DNA from: Emiliania huxleyi CCMP1516
Taxonomy: Eukaryota; Haptophyta; Isochrysidales; Noelaerhabdaceae
DNA length: 64,000 nucleotides
NCBI RefSeq assembly: GCF_000372725.1
Contig: NW_005200088.1
Coordinates: 153,709-217,708, forward strand
Reading direction: 5' to 3'
Part shown: in pieces, positions 49,745 through 60,301 of the stretch
Position numbering within the stretch: the first letter of the stretch is position 1
Layout: every line of letters starts with the position of its first letter
Program-made: the position numbers and the translations under genes
Notes under the pieces: generated by a model
What the model saw: only the letters and a program-made list of their open reading frames with translations
The model's database searches: none
What the model was told of the DNA's origin: nothing

Positions 49745-51331
49745 ATGTACGACGAGATTAGGAGCAGCAGGGACCCGAGGGACCATGTGGACGAGGGAAG
49801 GCGCGAGACGCTCCGCCGACAAGCAGCAGAGGCGGCGGCGAAAGTAACGACGGCCATGCTAACGACGGGCGGCACGGTGGAAGGGGCGAAGGTAGGCCCC
49901 TCTAGCATAGCGGAAGGGGAACTCGGCCTACTGGCGACGAGGAGGCTAGAGAAATTTGAGGTGTGTAGCATCTACACTGGAGAGATCTTCCGGACAGGAA
50001 CGGCGCAGCCACCAGAGACAGTACCAGACGAACTATCACGACACACGGCAGCAGGGGGGACGCAGCTGGATGGAAGTGACGACGAGGGCGAGGACGACTT
50101 TGACAGCGTCGCGGCGCGCTGTAACTTCGATTGGCCTGCAGCATCGAATGAGCCGAAACGAGGCACGAGGGCGACGCACTTCGTACGCTACGAGGAGATA
50201 CAATTAGGCAAGGCAGCTGCGCAGGTGATGGTCCTGTTTGCAGAGAGGGGAGTCAAGGAAGGCCAAGAAATCACATGGTCATATGGGGACTCATACAGGA
50301 GCCACCGCAAGGAGATGGGATACAGGGCGGGGACCAGGGCGGATCCGAACGCAATAACACCCCAGCAAGCGCGGACGGCATTCGCGAGATACTGCAAAAA
50401 GATAGACGTGACGAAGGAGGAGCTAGCGTGGAACTTTGGATGCATATCGGCAAGCCAAAATAACGAGCAGGAGGCTGTCCTGGTGCGTGAGCTAATCCTG
50501 AGCAACAATAAGCGACTGTACCACGGAGCACAGAGCGCAGCAGACAGGACGGCGGCGACGGCGGACATGGCAGAGACGAGTGTGAAACAAAGGGCGGCGG
50601 GCATGGAGGGCGGTAGCGACGGGGATGGAGACGGTGACGGTGGCGAGGGAGAGGAAGGGGGTCCATTAACACCAGACAGCGAGAGGGGCAGGGAGGAAAG
50701 GGGGAGAGAGGAAGCCAACGCGACGTGCGCAGAGGATGAGGATATAAACTGGGACGACGCAGCGGAGGGGATAGGCGAGGGAATCGAGGGACCGGAGGGC
50801 TTTCGCGACAGCGACGATGACGACGAAGAAAGGGGAGGGGACGGAGGGGCGACACGCAGGAGGAGCGAAATCGCTAACGGCCCGAGCAGAGAGGGCGACG
50901 GCGGGGCACGAGGGAACAACGGAGACGCTACCGATGACGCGAACCGAGGCACGGACGCCGGCGGGGACGGGGAGGGCGACAGTGACGTCGAGGTTGACGC
51001 AACCGTATCGAGAGCGCCACCCAAAAAGGGGCGGACAGCCATGGAGGTCACCGAATGGAGGGCGAACGGCACGATGCGAAAAGGCAGGGCGAGGCGGATG
51101 GAGAAAGAAGTGCCGAGAAGGCCATGGTGGAGGGGAGGGACGGGAGGACGAAAGAAGGGCGAGGAGGACGAGCGGCCCGCACAGACCGCGAGCAGACAGC
51201 GCCTGCTGGCCATTTCGAGACATTCGCCAAGAACGCTAGCTACATGGGAGGGCTTCGTGAAGGATGGATTGAAAAACATTCGAACAAAGAAGAGGCGACG
51301 GGAGGAACCGGCGGAGGATGCAGTGACGTGA
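49745..51331 (+). CDS. SET-domain protein with acidic low-complexity tail
   Basis: GPSSIAEGELGLLATRRLEK then EVCSIYTGEIF form the N-terminal SET motif, and VMVLFAERGVKEGQEITWSY plus GDSYRSHR the C-terminal SET motif (GEEItwsYG). A protein-lysine methyltransferase or a SET-like remnant is therefore expected, though the NHS core motif is not obvious (ARCNFDWPAAS is in its place). The C-terminal half is Gly/Asp/Glu/Arg-rich with basic segments. Codon usage (AGG, ATA, GGA, A-ending codons) is clearly less GC-rich than neighbouring genes, which suggests transfer or a mobile origin. Pieces of its flanks recur at about 3432 and its 3' part (GAGCGGCCCGCACAGACCG) at about 44020. The frame is open upstream to 49568 without an ATG. 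Confidence 0.6.
   Translation: MYDEIRSSRDPRDHVDEGRRETLRRQAAEAAAKVTTAMLTTGGTVEGAKVGPSSIAEGELGLLATRRLEKFEVCSIYTGEIFRTGTAQPPETVPDELSRHTAAGGTQLDGSDDEGEDDFDSVAARCNFDWPAASNEPKRGTRATHFVRYEEIQLGKAAAQVMVLFAERGVKEGQEITWSYGDSYRSHRKEMGYRAGTRADPNAITPQQARTAFARYCKKIDVTKEELAWNFGCISASQNNEQEAVLVRELILSNNKRLYHGAQSAADRTAATADMAETSVKQRAAGMEGGSDGDGDGDGGEGEEGGPLTPDSERGREERGREEANATCAEDEDINWDDAAEGIGEGIEGPEGFRDSDDDDEERGGDGGATRRRSEIANGPSREGDGGARGNNGDATDDANRGTDAGGDGEGDSDVEVDATVSRAPPKKGRTAMEVTEWRANGTMRKGRARRMEKEVPRRPWWRGGTGGRKKGEEDERPAQTASRQRLLAISRHSPRTLATWEGFVKDGLKNIRTKKRRREEPAEDAVT

Positions 51332-51332
<1 letters not shown>

Positions 51333-51422
<90 letters not shown>
51333..51422 (+). repeat. (AC)n microsatellite
   Basis: About 45 uninterrupted AC units lie immediately after the SET-domain ORF. 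Confidence 0.98.
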
Positions 51423-51423
<1 letters not shown>

Positions 51424-51451
51424 GCTCACCCACGCGCACTGGGCCTTGCAC

Positions 51452-51565
51452 TTTGAATGCCGTGGGGCTCCTGTCGTCAGACGTGGAGACGCGAGGGTTG
51501 CCCCCCCTTGCCCCACCACCTCGTGTGTGTGGAGAAGTTTACCTTACCTTACCTTACCTTACCAT
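51452..51565 (+). mobile_element. (TTACC)n-tailed dispersed repeat, uninterrupted copy
   Basis: It starts CACTTTGAATGCCGTGGGGC and ends GTGTGTGGAGAAGTTTACC with five TTACC units. It equals the two outer parts of the split copy at 16717-18465. Confidence 0.75.
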
Positions 51566-52053
51566 GTGGAAGACGGCTAGTGCTAGTCCCCCATCGGGAG
51601 GACGACCCCGGCTAGTCGCCGACCACACCCACAAAGAACCCTGCACAAAGACCGCAGGGCGGGGACCTGTTCCTTTTTACCCATCTCCTAGTAGAGGTGT
51701 CCGTTTTATTTATTTATTTGAGGGATGGGAGGACGGCACGCCGCCACCACACAGGGATTTTAAGGAGAGGTGTGTGGTGCGCTAGCCGTCGCCCACCCTA
51801 GGGAGTCTGCCTCTTCCTATCTCTCTTCGCAGTCTCTCGCCGATTCTCGCTGCAACCTTCATGCCACCTCGCGAGAGGTGCAAGTTGTAGAGAGCTTTTT
51901 ATTTTTTCTTTTTTCGGTACTAGCACGCGCCAGTTCGCACCTGTTGGTGTGAGAGAGCTTTCTCTTCGTTAAATTCTTTTTTCTTCTTCGCTGCCTTGCT
52001 ACCGCTCTCGCCGCTCGATTCGGGCGGCGGCCCGGCGCTTTCGGTGTGGAGGC
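51566..52053. other. Intergenic, kinase 5' region
   Basis: It holds a dispersed repeat copy (51701-51762, with a TTTA tail). A segment GCGCCAGTTCGCACCTGTTG...GTGAGAGAG...AAATTCTTTTTT lies about 80-130 nt upstream of the kinase ATG and resembles the GTGCGAGGGAG...AAATTCTTTT family. Confidence 0.5.
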
Positions 52054-54532
52054 ATGGCCTCGCCATCGGACCGGACGCTCTACAAGTTCGAGCGCGAGAT
52101 TGGGCGCGGATCGTACGGCCGCGTCTATCGCGCGCGGCGCCGCTCGGACGGGCGGGAGGTCGCCGTCAAGGTGATCCCTACCGAGGAGGAGGAGGAGGTG
52201 GCGGCGCTGGCGGCGCAGGTGATGGCCGAGGCGGAGAGCCTGCGGCTGTGCGAGAGCGAGCACGTGCTCCGCCACCTCGCCTCGCACGCCTTCGACGGCG
52301 AGCTCTGGCTCGTCACCGAGTACTGCGAGGCTGGCTCGCTGCTCGACGTGATGCGGAGCCGCGGCGCGCCGCTGCGCGAGGAGGAGGTGGCGGCGGCGGC
52401 GGCGGCGACGCTGCACGCGCTGCGCTACCTGCACGAGGAGTGCCGCATGCTGCACCGCGACGTGAAGGCGGGCAACCTCCTTCTCACCGCGTCTGGCGAC
52501 CTGCGGCTCGCCGACTTTGGCGCCGCTGCGCAGCTCGGCTCGACCCCTGCCTGGACGGCTGGCGGAGGCGGGCCGGATTGCCTCCTCTAGGCGTCGCGGT
52601 GCAGCTGGGCTCGACCCTGTCCAAGCGGTCCACCGCCATCGGCACGCCGCACCGGATGGGTCCAGACGCGGGGATTTCCTTATTTCTCAGCGTTATTTCT
52701 TTATTTAGGCACGCCGCACCTGGTGGCTGCCGAGGTAGTATTTCTTCATTTGTGAGTCACTCCTTTGTTTATCTAGGCACGCCGCACTGGATGGCTCCAG
52801 AGGTGATCCAAGAGGCGCGGTGCATAGACGCTGCTGCCTGAACATCCTGTGACGAGGAGTCGAGAGGACACACGCGCGCACTCGGCTGCACTCGGCCGTG
52901 CCCCAGCTGTGCCCACCGTATTCGTACACCCTCGCAGCCACGAGGTGCTCTGAGTGCACGGCACGAGGCCGTGTTCACGTTGTGGGTGCCGTCCGGGCCC
53001 TCGTCCGCCGCCGTCTGACACCGCAGACGTCCCACAGGCGCCTTACGTTACTTACACCGCAGACGTCCCACAGGCGCCTTACGCCTCGTCCGCCGACATC
53101 TGGTCGCTCGGCATCACCGCCATCGAGCTGGCGGAAGTGGGGGAGTACTTCATTAACGAACTCCTTCCATTCTTTAAAGGCATCACCGCCATCGAGCTGG
53201 CGGAAGGGTTCCCCCCGCACTGGCAGCTGCGGCCGGCGCTGCGGGCTCTCTTCAAGATCCCGTTGCCGCCTCGGCCCCTCGAGATGACGCGAGATGACCC
53301 GAGATTGGCCGAGAGTAGGCTCTCTTCAAGATCCCGTCCGCCCCGCCGCCCACTCTCTCCCAGCCGGAGCTGTGGGGGCGGCCCTTCGAGACCTTCCTGC
53401 AGTGGTGCCTCTGCAAGGCGCCCTCCCTAGACACTGCCCAGACACTTCCTAGCCAACTCGAGGCCTTCCTGCAGTGGTGCCTCTGCAAGGCGCCCTCCCT
53501 AGACACTGCCCAGACACTTCCTAGCCAACTCGAGGCCTTCCTGCAGTGGTGCCTCTGCAAGGCGCCCTCCCTAGACACTGCCCAGACACTTCCTAGCCAA
53601 CTCGAGGCCTTCCTGCAGTGGTGCCTCTGCAAGGCGCACGCCAGTCCATGCCACGCCCAGTGGACCGTCCCACCGGAGCGCAAGCCGCTCGGCACACGCT
53701 CCACGCACATGCACGCACATGCACGCCTATGCCCGTCTGCACAAGTCGAGCCACCACTGCATGCACAAAGTCGACGTGGCCGTCTCACCGCCAAGCCGCC
53801 TCTCGGCCTTCCCGAGGGCGAGTGGCTTCACTGCTGGCGGTGACTGCCACCAGGAGCCGGAGAGGCGCCTCTCGGCCTCCACCTCTCCCCATACCTCCCC
53901 ATACCTCCCCATATCTCCCGATACCTCAGGAGCCGGAGAGGCGCCTCTCGGCCTCCACCCTGCTCGACCACCCCTTCGTCACCGCCCACTCGTCGCCTGA
54001 GAGAAGACGAGGCGCGCTGCTGCCCCTGCCGACAGAGCGGCTCGTGCCCTGCAACAGAGCGGCTCGCGCCTTGCAACAGAGAGGTTCGCGTCGCGCTGTC
54101 TCAGGCGCGCTGCTGCCTCTAGCGACAGAGCGGCTGGCCGCGCCTCCCAAGCCGATCGGCGCCGGCGAGGCGTCGAGGCTGGCTGCGGCGGAGATGGGCT
54201 TGCCTGTCCCGTCTTCTGAGAGCGGGTCGGGCAGCGCCAGCCGGCCTGACCGCACCCTCTTCCGCGCTGCTCCGGCGGCGGTGGCGGCGGCCGGAGAGGC
54301 AGAGAGCGGGGGGACGCTCGGCTTGGATGCGACTGTGCGGCTCGACGGCAACGAGCCGTGGCGAAGCGCTCCTTCGCCCTCCGCGCATTTGACGCGCCCG
54401 GCCGCCGCCCGCGCCGCGGTGTCTGCGGGCGGAGGGGGGCGAGTCAGCCCGGTTCCCGTGGTGAGCCCGTCCGGTCCTCTCCCTCTGCTTGGCTGGAGGA
54501 GCGGCGCCCAGCGGCTAGCCTTGCTCAAGTAG
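52054..54532 (+). CDS. Hippo/MST-type (Ste20, GCK) protein kinase
   Basis: ATG 52054 starts MASPSDRTLYKFEREIGRGS with the Gly-rich loop GRGSYGRVY, VAVKVI Lys, HRDVKAGNLLL catalytic loop, ADFGVAVQLGSTLSKRS activation segment, IGTPHWMAPEVIQE and SADIWSLGITAIELAEG. It ends with FLQWCLCK, EPERRLSASTLLDHPFV, the MST1/2 pattern. Introns all have direct-repeat ends: 52520-52590 (restores ADFG|VAVQL), 52642-52776 (two stacked units), 52815-53073 (two acceptors, CAG at 53037 and 53073), 53111-53179, 53245-53318, 53418-53929 (with a 72-bp array) and 54012-54104; all use GC donors. The tail after the kinase domain is Ser/Ala/Gly-rich and ends at 54532 in the simplest model. Further splicing into the next gene is possible. 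It is likely a cytosolic growth or cytoskeleton regulator. Confidence 0.85.
53387..53640 (+). repeat. 72-bp x 4 array spanning an exon-intron junction
   Basis: AGTGGTGCCTCTGCAAGGCG recurs at 53401, 53473, 53545 and 53617. Each unit carries the exon end encoding FLQWCLCK, its GC donor (AAG|GCGC) and CTAGACACTGCCCAGACAC filler. Only the first is preceded by the true exon; the others sit inside the intron. Confidence 0.9.
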
Positions 54533-54539
54533 TCGGTGT

Positions 54540-57212
54540 GTGCACCTAGGACTCGCCCTCGGCCTGGCGGGCCACGCGGCGAGAAGCCCGGACGTGGACC
54601 GGGGGAGCGTGGCCGCGGCCCCTGCGGTGGCGGCGCTGCGGCGGGCGAGGGCGGGTGCGCCCGTCCTGCCGGGAGAGGCTGGCGGGACACTGCCGCGAAG
54701 AGGGGGGGGAGGGGGAGGAGCAGGGGCGGCAGAGGGGGGGGGCGAGGGCGGCGGAGGCGGCGTGGCGAGCTCCCCCCTCCCCTCCGGCGCGTCGTGGCTG
54801 CCGCCGCGCGCGGACGCGTCCTGGACACCAAGGAGGAGGGGCGGGGAGGCGGAGAGCCCGGCGAGCACGCCCGAGCCTGGCAGTCCGGTCACGCCGCCTT
54901 CGAGGCGCCCCGTCGACTCCACGCGCGGGAGGGCGGGCTCGCCCTTCGAGCTCGGCGAGGCGGTGCGGGAGTCGCACTTCCCGTCGCCCTGCAGCCCCCC
55001 GTGGCCAAGTCCAGACGTCGAGGCGCACTGCTACTACCGCGACGACGGCTCCGATCTCGAGGCGGAGCTGGCGGCGACGCTCGGCTTGTCGCACAGGCGC
55101 AGTGCGGGAGAGGCGGCGGCTGGCAGCAGCGGGCGCGCCTCGGGTGGCACGCTGCGCCGCGGCGGCTCCGGAGGCGGCGGAGGCGATGGCGGCGGAGGCG
55201 GCGGCGGAGGCGGAGGCAGAGGCGGAGGAAGCGGAGGCGGAGGCGGCGGAGGCGGCGGAGGCGGAGGCGGGGGCGGGGGCGGGGCGGCCGGGGGCGAGGG
55301 CGGCGGCACGCTGCGGCGAGGCCGTTCTGGTGGCGACGGAGGCGGCGTCGCGTCTCGCGAGGAGCTGGCGAGACTGAGCGTCGAGTGCGCAGTCCTGGCG
55401 CGAGTGCGTGACCAGTCACGAGTAGTGGACGAGTCAGGCGAGACTGAGCGTCGAGGAGTGCGTGGTCCTCGCGCAGTGCGCGCTGCGGCTGCCGCCGTGG
55501 GACGGCTCCGTCGCGTACGATTCGGTGCTTCGGCCGGCAGCCGGGCTCCGCCCTCCCGGGAAGTTTCTCTGACCCTTCCAGGGCCCCTGCCCGCAGGTGC
55601 CTCGTGCGGCGGCGGACGCACCGCCGATGCCGGCTTGGCTGGTGCGGACGTGCGGCCACGTGGCGGCGGGAGGGCTGCGCGCGCTGCTCAACTTGCTGAT
55701 GGCGGCGCTGCACTCGGCGTCGGTGGCGCGAGTCGAGGCGGCGGAGGCGAGGTGGGCGGCGAGCGCTCCATTCTCGGAGGCGCGCGTGGCTGCGGAGGAG
55801 GCGAGGGGGGGGGTGAGCAAGCTCACGCACGGGGGAGGATGTGACGACTCAGGCGCGCATGGTTGCGGCGGAGGCGCGTGTTGACCCGGCAGCGAGGGCG
55901 AGGGCTGCTCTGGCGCACGCGCAGGGCGTCAGTGCGCGTCATGCAGCGCTCCATGGTCGTAGGCGAGGGTCGGTCTGGCGCACGCGCACGAGGACGCCGC
56001 GCTCGCCGCCGCCTGCAGCTCCGAGCTGCGCGTGCAGCGAGGCATGCTCAAGGCACTCCTCGTCATCGCCCACTACACGCCGGGCGAGCTTGCCTGTGCC
56101 GACGGGGCGCTGCAGGGCTAGTTCAACCCATTGATTCTCCTCGTTGGTTAGGCGAGCCCGTCTTCAGCGACGAGGCGCTGCAGGAGACGCTCTTCGGCCT
56201 CGCGACCACGGCAGACCCCGAGGTCCGCTTGTACGCCGTGCAAGTGCTGCGCGAGGTCGCTTGACGCCGACGGCCCCGCCGCACGGGTACTTTCCATGAA
56301 CCGTGCCGGAACTTTCCTACAGGTTGCCGACGCCGACGGGCCCGCCGCACGGGGCTAGTGGCACCTCCGAGAAGCGGCCGCTTGTCCAGGACACGTCCAG
56401 GACACGTCCAGGACACGTGCCCACTAGGCCTCTGCTCTTCCGAGAAGCTCGCCGGTGTGGTTGCGTTGTGCGACCAGTACCGCAAGGGCTCGTCCGAGCA
56501 GGCCGCCTCGCCGTTCTGCTGCGCCCTCCACCAAGACACTTTCCCTGACCATTCCCAGACACTTCCTGGAGCCCTCCTGCAGGCCGCCTCGCCGCTCTGC
56601 TGCGCTCTCGAGCTGCTCGAGACACTCCTCTCTGCCCGCGCCTCCGCCCGCTCCTCCCTGCCGGCCGGTCTCTGCTCCGTCCTCGCCGCCGTCGAGGAGC
56701 AGGCGCAAGCACCGGGCCTCGGATCCCAGTCTCGGCTGCCTCTCGGCTGCACCTCGGCTGCCTCTCGGCTGCCTCTCGGCTGCCTCTCGGCTGCCCCTCG
56801 GCTGCCTCTCGGCTGCCTCTCGGCTGCCTCTCGGCTGCCCCTCGGCTGCCTCTCGGCTGCCCCTCGGCTGCCTCTCGGCTGCCTCTCGGCTGCCTCTCGG
56901 ATCCCAATCTCGGCTGCATCTCGCCGCCGTCGAGGAGCAGGCGCCGCCCGGCTCGGAGTCGCGCCGCCTCGCCTCCGGGCTGCGCACCCTCATCGGCGCG
57001 CGGCCAGACGACTCGGACGGAGGTGCCTCCCTCCTCTGGTGAGTGCCTCGGCCGCTCCAGGCACATCTCTTCCCTGACCCTTCTCTTCTCCTTCTCGTAG
57101 GGGGTTTGGCAGAGGGCCTCGGCCGGACCGGGTCGCGGCGCGGCTTCGGAGACGCCGTCGGGGAGTGGCTGAACCGGACCTTCTCGGGCGCGGGCACGCC
57201 GCGCGGCGTCTG
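54540..57212 (+). CDS. Gly-rich protein with C-terminal helical repeats, multi-exon
   Basis: The first exon has Ser/Pro/Gly-rich sequence, then VEAHCYYRDDGSDLEAELAA and TLGLSHRR before a poly-Gly tract (55165-55290). A direct-repeat GC-AG intron at 55368-55437 joins REELARL... to VEECVVLAQCALRLPPWDGS in frame. Later exons encode Ala/Leu-rich helices: TCGHVAAGGLRALLNLLMAA, LKALLVIAHYTPGELA, LQETLFGLATTADPEVRLYA plus VQVLREVA and ASPLCCALELLETLLSARAS, resembling HEAT/ARM repeats. The last exon reads FGDAVGEWLNRTFSGAGTPR and stops at 57212. I do not recognise the family. It may be the C-terminal part of the kinase just upstream, since no clear promoter separates them. Confidence 0.5.
56730..56925 (+). 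repeat. CTCGGCTGCC minisatellite in an intron
   Basis: About 16 units of CTCGGCTGCCT or CTCGGCTGCCC lie between two near-identical coding pieces (GCCGTCGAGGAGCAGGCGC at about 56689 and 56927). They are the direct repeats of one intron whose interior is this array. Confidence 0.85.
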
Positions 57213-57758
57213 ACTCACTTTGGGAACTACCCTCTTTGCGCTTTGGACGGCGTTTTGAGGTGGCGTCTTAGAGTCAGACGGCCAAACTGTCCGCTTGACC
57301 GCGGCACAACACCGTGACGCCCGTCACCCCTGCGCTGCCCTGCGTGTTCGGTGCTGCGAGCCCGTCTGTACACAACCGACCGAGCCTCGCACTTGTGTTA
57401 TTGAAACATGCCACATGGCCCCAGCTCACTTGTATATACAGGTCAAGATGCAAAATAAATCTGAGAAACAGTAGGGGGAGGGCTCCCACCTCCCAGGGCT
57501 TTGAGGTTTTTTCAGTTGCCTACACCGCACACACGGACACGCAGCTGGGCGATTTCGCACCGCTCTTCTCTGTAAATCTGCATGTAGTCTAAAAAATCTC
57601 CAAACGTGCAGAGGCATGGGGTGGGCGCGGGTGCGGCCTGCGGGCTGCGCCCCTCCCACGCATTCATAGAATATCAGTGTTGTACGGGCACGGAGGCCAG
57701 AAAAAAGTATTTTAACACGTATTTCAGTCTACGCGAAGGTGTGTTGTATACGCTCCCC
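57213..57758. other. Intergenic between convergent genes
   Basis: This is the 3' space between the plus-strand helical gene and minus-strand DENR, with lower GC than the surroundings. No gene was seen. Confidence 0.5.
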
Positions 57759-58956
57759 TCACGCCCCCAGCTCGCTCGCGGGCACCTTCTTGCCGTCCAC
57801 CACCACAAAGATGTCGCTGAGCGCAATCTTGTGCTTGGAGGCGATGAAGGCGGGCAGCGCGTCGGCGGCGTCGCCCTGGATCTCGATCTGGTCCTGCTGG
57901 CCGCCCTTGCCCCGCTGCAGGGCCGAGCCGCAGGCGAACTTCTTCCCAAAGGCCTGCGGGCGGCGGCGGGAGGGCAAAGCCCGCTCGGCTGTGGTGTCGC
58001 TCGCAGACTCCTCTGCCTCTCCGCCCTCGGCGGCGGTGGTCTCGAGGGCGTGATGCGGGAAGGCATGGCTGTTGGGAGGAGCCGTCCAAATGCGGGGGTT
58101 CGGGGCGGGGAGAGGGCGTGGTATGATGCGAGCCTTCGCCGCAGCAGCGAGGTCCACCTCGAACCCCTCGAGCCCCTTGACGACGGTGATGTGCTTGCGC
58201 TTGTTGCGCGTGTTCACCTGCGGAGGGGGAGGGGGCGTCGACGGGGGAGCGGCGACCGTCGGCCCGCGGCGGCGTCTGCAGCACAGGTGCTGCAGGTGCA
58301 GACACAGGTGCGGGCGGCAGGTGGCGGGGGCGGGGGCGGGGGCGGGCAGCGTTGGGCGCCTCAATCACAACCGCCCGGCTGGCCGCCTTGGCCTTCTTGC
58401 CAGCCTTGCCGCCACCACCGCCTCCCTCGCCGCCCGGAGCCTCGCCGCCGCCGCCCACGCCGCCAGCCTCGCCGCCTCCGCCTCCGCCTGGCGACGCCGC
58501 CGCCGCCGGAGGAGGCGCGTCAGCCGCAGTCTTCTTGCCGGCCTTCTGCGAGCGCTTGGCGTGGTCGTCCAGCTCGCCTGAGAGCGCGGGGCGGGCGGGC
58601 GCGTCGGCGCCTGCGAGCGGACATCGGCCCGCGCGCCGTTGCCGCGCACCACTGAGCCCGAGCTTGGCCATGAGTGCTGCGAGCTCGTCGCTGCTGACCT
58701 CCGCCGCCGCCGCCTCCTCCTCCCCCCCGCTGCCCTCCGCCGTGCCGAGGTAGGCGCGCACCTCGTTCGGCGGGAGCACGCTCCTCCAATTCTCGGCGAA
58801 CCACGCCTGCGATGCCTTGTAGTCGGCGTCAAACTCGCAGTACTCGAACGGCAGTGTGGAGACGGGGCAGTAGGCGACGCTGCGCACGCGCGTCGTCTCG
58901 GGCATGTTGACGAGCTCAGCGACATCCGTCCGCGTCGCCTCGCCCTCCTCTGCCAT
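57759..58956 (-). CDS. Density-regulated protein (DENR/Tma22-like), SUI1 domain
   Basis: ATG 58956 (MAEEGEATRTDVAELVNMPE) is followed by VAYCPVSTLPFEYCEF, the N-terminal Cys-containing motif of DENR, and an acidic then Gly/Ala-rich linker. The SUI1/eIF1-like domain is split: NKRKHITVVKGLEGFEVDLA | AFGKKFACGSALQ, DQIEIQGDAADALPAFIASK and IFVVVDGKKVPASELGA. DENR with MCT-1 recycles 40S subunits and promotes re-initiation. The introns are one from about 58339 to about 58217 (GC donor, joins VVIE|VNTRNKRKH) and 58133-57954 (GC donor, 180 nt, joins AAAK|AFGKK). The linker is unusually long and Gly-rich compared with animal or yeast DENR. The stop is at 57759. An in-frame TTG just upstream of 58956 is not a start. 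Confidence 0.85.
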
Positions 58957-59015
58957 GGGCAATGGCTGAGAACGCGGGGCCGGCTGGCAGCGTGCGAAAA
59001 AAGAAATTTCAGTGT

Positions 59016-59180
59016 TAAAATCCCTGTGTGGTGGCGGCGTGCCGTCCTCCCATCCCTCCCTTGGGTTGTCCGTTTTCTTTCTTTCTTTCTTTTCCAGTGG
59101 GGATTTTGACCCTGTCCTCCTCCCCTATCCCTCGTTTGGGTTTGTCTGTTTTCTTTCTTTCTTCTTTCTTTTATTTATTC
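59016..59180 (+). repeat. Two tandem (TTTC)n-tailed repeat copies
   Basis: The first copy runs from TTAAAATCCCTGTGTGGTGG through CCTCCCATCCCTCCCTTGGG to (TTTC)n. The second is more diverged: GGGGATTTTGACCCTGTCCT to GTTTGGGTTTGTCTGTTTTC. Confidence 0.8.
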
Positions 59181-59302
59181 CCCGGACTCGGTTCTTCGCG
59201 GCAGCCTCGGAGAGTTGGCGGTCGTGCGCTGGGTGGTGATCGTCATCTGTCTGCTCTGCTGAACAATCTCTCTCTCTCTGCTGTGCTTCTCGCTCGTGGT
59301 CG

Positions 59303-59440
59303 TGCACTTGGAGCACTTGGAGTGCAGTCATCAACCGCACATCCAGGGCCGGGGAGCTAAGAAGCGCACCCAGCGGGCCGGATGATATTGGCATCGGGTT
59401 ACGGGCTTGAGAGCCCTAGCCCCGGGGGTGCGCGTTCGCA
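59303..59440 (+). repeat. ~136-bp dispersed repeat, copy B
   Basis: The partner of 40142-40277, same orientation, with the same ends. Confidence 0.75.
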
Positions 59441-60301
59441 GGGAAAGGGCCGTAAAGTAAACACGGGTCTCCGAGGGTTGGCTCCGCGCTCCGGGTTTCC
59501 CCTAGCAGCAGACCGCCCCCTCTACTCGGAGCTATAATGAACACCAGACATGCACACAACACGCACTCTCACACGTCCGTCCTTCTCCTTGGAACCGCTC
59601 GTGCTGACCTCCTTTCACCTCCTGCTCTCCTAGAGGGGGCGGACCGTGAGTTGAGGAAATCGGAGGACGCGACCCACTTCGCCACAGACGGTCCCGCGCC
59701 TCGCCGCTAAGACAGTGGCACGCTCCGCGCAGCGGCGCGTGCCACTGTCTTTGTCCGGAGTGAAAAGTCCAACGCGCTCGTCGGTGACGGTGTCCTCCAA
59801 CCTGCGCCGCGCTCGGCGAACCTCGACAGCGCTTTCGGTGGCATGCAGCTCTTTGCGACAGAAGCCTGGAGAGCAGCTCCTCTGCTGTTCACACACTCTG
59901 CACAGCTGACACAGCCTACTGTGCGGCTGCCACAGCTGTGACAGCGATGAGCTCGCCCTCACTGGCCCTCAGTCACTTGTGCTGCGGCTTGTGTGAGCGA
60001 CACTGCTCGGCGACTGCCGGCACACTGTGAGACCATGGGTGTGAGGTAAAACCACGCTACCAGCGCTTGGTAACATCGGCCCCGAGGTCAATCCTTCTAC
60101 TCTGTTGATGACAAGACTTGTCTACTGGCTGGAGCCGAGCAGGAGAGCCCAGCGCACAACCCCTGGCGCAACTCAGAACTCTCAGGGTCCAGGACACCCC
60201 GTACATGCCGCATTGCGATCATGCCGCACGACCCACGTGGCTGTGTGTGTTTGGGTTTCTATGTTTGCGATTTGGATTTTGGATCTTCTACGACTCCTTG
60301 T

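Larger units (their letters stand above)
58957..60301. other. Intergenic repeat cluster
   Basis: Two head-to-tail (TTTC)n-tailed repeats (59016-59094, 59097-59180), the second copy of the ~136-bp repeat (59303-59440) and the second copy of the 40-bp repeat (59670-59709). A short palindrome GTGCCACTGTC/GACAGTGGCAC lies at about 59712-59753. No gene was seen. Confidence 0.6.
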
